Shown here: positions 61,203 to 64,000 of the stretch, piece by piece
Layout: every line of letters begins with the position of its first letter
How positions within the stretch are numbered: the stretch's first letter is position 1
The notes under the pieces: generated by a model
What the model was told of the DNA's origin: nothing
Databases searched by the model: none
What the model saw: the letters and a program-made list of their open reading frames with translations, nothing else
Program-made: the position numbers and the translations under genes
Assembly (NCBI GenBank): GCA_015655015.1
Contig: JAATFV010000211.1
Span: 1 to 64,000 of the forward strand
Direction: 5' to 3'
Source: Chitinophagales bacterium
GTDB taxonomy: Bacteria; Bacteroidota; Bacteroidia; Chitinophagales; Chitinophagaceae
Length of the DNA: 64,000 bases

Positions 61203-61442
61203 ATGACACTCTTTACACCGGAGGATCTTTTACTGTATTTATACAAAGAGTCTTCCCATGAATTAACGGTTGCTATAGATTCAGCCTTGAAGGAAGACTT
61301 CAAACTTCGCGAGAAGTTACAAGTATTGCAATCTTCTGCTGACGAATTAGATAAGGTTACCCTTTCTCCCAGTATGGAGGTGATCCTACGGGTCATGAAT
61401 TATGCGAGGAAGACTGCTATAGAGCCTGCACAACATTCCTGA
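61203..61442 (+). CDS. small conserved hypothetical protein
   Basis: From the ATG at 61203 the protein has 79 residues (MTLFTPEDLLLYLYKESSHE). A longer start at 61191 is possible but adds only four residues. The sequence (LTVAIDSALKEDFKLREKLQVLQSSADELDKV) is helical and resembles the N-terminal helices of Bacteroidota anti-sigma proteins. A short tail (MEVILRVMNYARKTAIEPA) follows. Function unknown. It stands 115 bp before nth and has its own 155-bp leader. Confidence 0.65.
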   Translation: MTLFTPEDLLLYLYKESSHELTVAIDSALKEDFKLREKLQVLQSSADELDKVTLSPSMEVILRVMNYARKTAIEPAQHS

Positions 61443-61557
61443 TATTCAGCTATGAATTATCCGGGCTTCATCAGATGTGCCGGACTGCGGGAGCCGTTCC
61501 ATTTTTGACCGGCGATGCAGATTGACGTAATTTAGCGGTCATTGAAATTATCTCCCA

Positions 61558-62208
61558 ATGACCAGAAAGGAACGCTTTCAATTTGTCCTGGATTATTTCC
61601 GGGAAAACAATCCTGATGCAGAAACCGAGTTGCTATATGATAACCCTTATCAGTTATTGGTATCTGTAATTTTATCGGCGCAATGCACCGATAAAAGGGT
61701 CAATATGACCACTCCTGCCATTTTCGAAAAATATCCTGATCCATTATCCCTCTCCAGGGCCAGCTTTGATGAATTATTCCCGTTCATAAAAAGCATTTCC
61801 TATCCCAACAATAAGACGAAACATCTTATCGGCATGGCGCAGATGCTGGAGGAAAAATTCCATGGGGAAGTGCCTTTGACGGTAGAGGAGCTGGTGGAAT
61901 TACCAGGTGTGGGGCGTAAGACAGCGAATGTCATCACCTCCGTCGTGGACAATCAACCCAATATGGCCGTGGATACACATGTCTTTCGCGTTTCTGCCCG
62001 TATTGGCCTGACCATAAATGCCAAAACCCCTTTGGCTACGGAAAGACAATTACTTCAATTTATTCCGAAAGGAGAAGTGCATGTAGCGCACCACTGGCTG
62101 ATCCTGCATGGACGTTATATCTGTGTGGCCAGGAATCCCAAATGCCGGGAATGCGGACTGCAGCAGGCCTGTAAATATTTTCACAAGAATTTTTTGGAGA
62201 AGGCTTAA
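61558..62208 (+). CDS. nth: endonuclease III
   Basis: The 216-residue DNA glycosylase/AP lyase repairs oxidised pyrimidines. The helix-hairpin-helix LVELPGVGRKTANVITSV carries the catalytic Lys, VDTHVFRVSARIGL the catalytic Asp, and the C-terminal [4Fe-4S] loop has CxxxxxxCxxCxxxxxC (CVARNPKC-REC-GLQQAC). All catalytic and cluster residues are intact. It complements the Fpg/Nei-type enzyme encoded at 24217-24957. Confidence 0.96.
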   Translation: MTRKERFQFVLDYFRENNPDAETELLYDNPYQLLVSVILSAQCTDKRVNMTTPAIFEKYPDPLSLSRASFDELFPFIKSISYPNNKTKHLIGMAQMLEEKFHGEVPLTVEELVELPGVGRKTANVITSVVDNQPNMAVDTHVFRVSARIGLTINAKTPLATERQLLQFIPKGEVHVAHHWLILHGRYICVARNPKCRECGLQQACKYFHKNFLEKA

Positions 62209-62277
62209 ATAGTTTTCTTTGAAATGGAAGGTCCTTCTATTATAAGTTTCTTTATTATCAGTTTCTTTTTGTATCAT

Positions 62278-64000
62278 TTAGGATGTCCGCTTTTTCTTAC
62301 GTTTTTTTTCCGTTTTGAGAGCCGGCGCCGGCGAGCTTTCATCCACCCCCATCGCCTGATAAATGGTCTCCTGGATCCTTCCCCGGATACTCAGCGACGA
62401 TAGCTTCCCATTATCTTCTTTAGGACTAACACGATTGGACAGGAAAATAAAAATGAGATTATATTTCGGGTCTACCCACACGCAGGTGCCTGTAAAGCCG
62501 GTATGACCAAAAGTTTGCGAAGAAGCAGAAAGGCAGGGATAAGGTTCCTTACGGCGGGCATTATCCTTTTCCGGTTTATCAAATCCCAGTCCGCGGCGGC
62601 TGATGTCGCTATGATAGGCGCTAAAATAATCGATCGTTTCTTTCTTAAGAAAGGTCTCTCCGTTCAGGGAGCCTCCGTTCAGCAGCATCTGTTCCAGCAC
62701 GGCCAGGTCATAGGCATCGCTGAACAAGCCCGCATGCCCGGCCACTCCGCCGAACATGGCAGATCCGGGATCATGTACATCCCCCCTTATTAATTGCCTC
62801 CTGAAAATGGGCTCCTGCGCCGTCGGGGCGATCCTGCCTAAAGGAAATCTTTCCCGGGGCCTGAATCCTGCGGTGCTCATTCCCAGCGGATCGTAATAAG
62901 TCTTTTTCACATATTCATCCAGGTTCATCCCGCTGATAGCTTCTACGATCTTTCCCATGAAGATAAAATCGTTATCGCTGTATACATATTTATCCCCGGG
63001 TCCCAGTTCGCTTTGCAGGATGCGTTTGTACAAGGTATCCTCCCAGTCATTACGCAGATATAAGTTTTCCGCCACCCGGATGCCGTGAAGGCTGTCCGGT
63101 TTTACCGTGTAAATGCCGGGAAGGGGCAATCCGGCTGCGCTGCTGTCGATCGTCTCTTTATAAAAAGGAATAAAGGCCTTGAGTCCGGCCTGGTGCAGCA
63201 GCACATCCCAGATCTTTAAGGAAGCCTTATTGCTGCCCCTTACCCAGGGAAGATAATCTCCCAAAGTCTTCTGCAGATCCAGCCTGCCCTCGTCATATAG
63301 TTTCATGACGCCCATCGTAGTGGCGCAAATTTTGGTACAGGAAGCCATATCGTAGAGCGTTTCTTTATATACAGGCTCTGCTTTATCATAGCCGAGGTAG
63401 CCGAAGGCCTTTTCATAGGCGATCCTGCCGTCCTTAGCTACCAGCACCACGCAGCCGGGCGTGGCCTGCCGGGCGATAGCCTCTTTGCAAATGGAGTCGA
63501 TCTTCTGCAAGCGCTCCGCCTTCAATCCAACGGCAGCCGGAACTACCGTGGTCAATACCCGCTCTGCGCCTGTTATACCTGCCCCCGCCTTCCATTCATC
63601 ACATACAGACACCGGGAGCTTGCCTTTCGCCGCGAATTTCCCGTTCAGGAAGTCGGCTGCAACGCCCTGTGTGATCTGATCATCTTCATAACAGACGACC
63701 ATATTTTTAGCATCACAGCTATACTTTGCTGCGTAAGGATTGCCAAATACCAGGGTAATGGCCTTGGTCTTTTCCTGCAGCTGCCGGAGTAACCACCGAA
63801 CGGAAGGGCTGATGGCGAAATCATGCGCCGGAAAACGGGCAAAATTATGCAGGCCGATCACGATGGCGTCATAACGGTTGCTCAGTAATTCCAGGGCAGC
63901 AGCGGCTTTAACGCTATCCAGCGAATAGTCGAAGTAATAGACCTGTGCGTTATAATCCGAACGCATCCTGCGGCTGAATTCATTATCCTCCGTAAGCCCC
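62278..64000 (-). CDS. serine hydrolase (class C beta-lactamase fold) with GH3-like N-terminus, partial
   Basis: The frame is open to the window edge, so the protein's N-terminus lies beyond base 64000; the visible part is at least 573 residues. The N-terminal part (YDAIVIGLHNFARFPAHDF, ITLVFGNPYAAKY, GKLPVSV) looks like the C-terminal domain of a GH3 enzyme. After a linker comes a beta-lactamase/S12 domain with SxxK as SCTK (coded at 63331-63342), tyrosine motif YSDNDF and a late HTGFTGT motif. In Bacteroidota such fusions may be N-acetylglucosaminidase plus esterase, active on cell-wall sugars. The basic tail ends KKRKKKRTS. Confidence 0.82.
   Translation of the reverse strand, partial: GLTEDNEFSRRMRSDYNAQVYYFDYSLDSVKAAAALELLSNRYDAIVIGLHNFARFPAHDFAISPSVRWLLRQLQEKTKAITLVFGNPYAAKYSCDAKNMVVCYEDDQITQGVAADFLNGKFAAKGKLPVSVCDEWKAGAGITGAERVLTTVVPAAVGLKAERLQKIDSICKEAIARQATPGCVVLVAKDGRIAYEKAFGYLGYDKAEPVYKETLYDMASCTKICATTMGVMKLYDEGRLDLQKTLGDYLPWVRGSNKASLKIWDVLLHQAGLKAFIPFYKETIDSSAAGLPLPGIYTVKPDSLHGIRVAENLYLRNDWEDTLYKRILQSELGPGDKYVYSDNDFIFMGKIVEAISGMNLDEYVKKTYYDPLGMSTAGFRPRERFPLGRIAPTAQEPIFRRQLIRGDVHDPGSAMFGGVAGHAGLFSDAYDLAVLEQMLLNGGSLNGETFLKKETIDYFSAYHSDISRRGLGFDKPEKDNARRKEPYPCLSASSQTFGHTGFTGTCVWVDPKYNLIFIFLSNRVSPKEDNGKLSSLSIRGRIQETIYQAMGVDESSPAPALKTEKKRKKKRTS

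Overview
The window reads as a chromosomal segment of a Bacteroidota bacterium, most likely of the Chitinophagaceae or a close relative. The evidence is a gliding-motility-type GldA ATPase, a TonB-type outer-membrane beta-barrel receptor, PorT-like barrel proteins, ECF sigma/anti-sigma pairs, a long three-domain IspG, a fused mutase IcmF, a kinase-RapZ fusion, and several upstream boxes matching the Bacteroidota -7 element TAnnTTTG. Base composition is near half G+C by eye. I see no tRNA or rRNA gene, no CRISPR array, no transposase and no phage gene. Nearly all of the window is coding, and most of it looks like core chromosome.

Layout, left to right. Bases 1-512 hold no gene, only short repeats and a terminator. 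0.5-4.9 kb: a leftward trio (two 2H-phosphoesterase-like proteins and a radical SAM protein) stands back to back with a umuDC translesion polymerase operon. 4.9-7.1 kb: an ECF sigma factor with a small membrane protein, a methyltransferase and a Tyr-rich secreted protein. 7.2-19.3 kb, all leftward: sugar-1-phosphate nucleotidyltransferase and nadB, a lipoprotein, an aldose epimerase, ispG with a WYL regulator, a reduced Bat locus (VWA and TPR proteins), a class D beta-lactamase-like lipoprotein without its catalytic residues, and trehalase. 19.5-24.1 kb: icmF behind a perfect 14-bp inverted repeat, then glucokinase. 24.2-27.2 kb: Fpg/Nei glycosylase, DUF763 and DJ-1/PfpI proteins. 27.5-32.2 kb: a complete TolC-MacA-MacB-type tripartite efflux operon. 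32.3-36.4 kb: a 2-oxoacid:ferredoxin oxidoreductase alpha/gamma fusion with no beta gene beside it, converging on a FUSC-family membrane protein.

36.6-42.4 kb: TonB-type receptor, kinase-RapZ fusion, and two tandem LpxL-type acyltransferases. 42.6-45.1 kb: a proline-tailed hypothetical, then a membrane protein, histidine kinase and NarL-type regulator. 45.2-50.5 kb: persulfide-dioxygenase-like enzyme with two rhodanese domains, ArsR-type regulator, tsaB, a degenerate 3-hydroxyacyl-CoA dehydrogenase-like protein, ridA and kbl. 50.6-54.3 kb: a small Cys-rich membrane protein, ECF sigma, a duplicated-domain anti-sigma, an outer-membrane barrel and an L,D-transpeptidase. 54.3-64 kb: acs, an MHS-type MFS transporter with DUF6814, gldA, eno, ftsB, a small conserved protein, nth, and a serine hydrolase with a GH3-like N-terminus that is cut by the window edge.

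Two themes stand out. First, several proteins keep a recognisable enzyme fold but have lost catalytic residues: UmuD (Ser to Ala and Lys to Arg at the exact dyad spacing), the class D beta-lactamase-like lipoprotein (SxxK to ATFD), both 2H proteins, one rhodanese domain, and the dehydrogenase-like protein. Second, low-complexity linkers are inserted at domain junctions of IspG, IcmF, MacA and the beta-lactamase-like protein. No single wholly new multi-gene system is proven here. The best candidates are the umuDC/2H/radical-SAM island with a non-cleavable UmuD, and the kinase-RapZ fusion that may cooperate with the distant nucleotidyltransferase in cell-wall sugar recycling.
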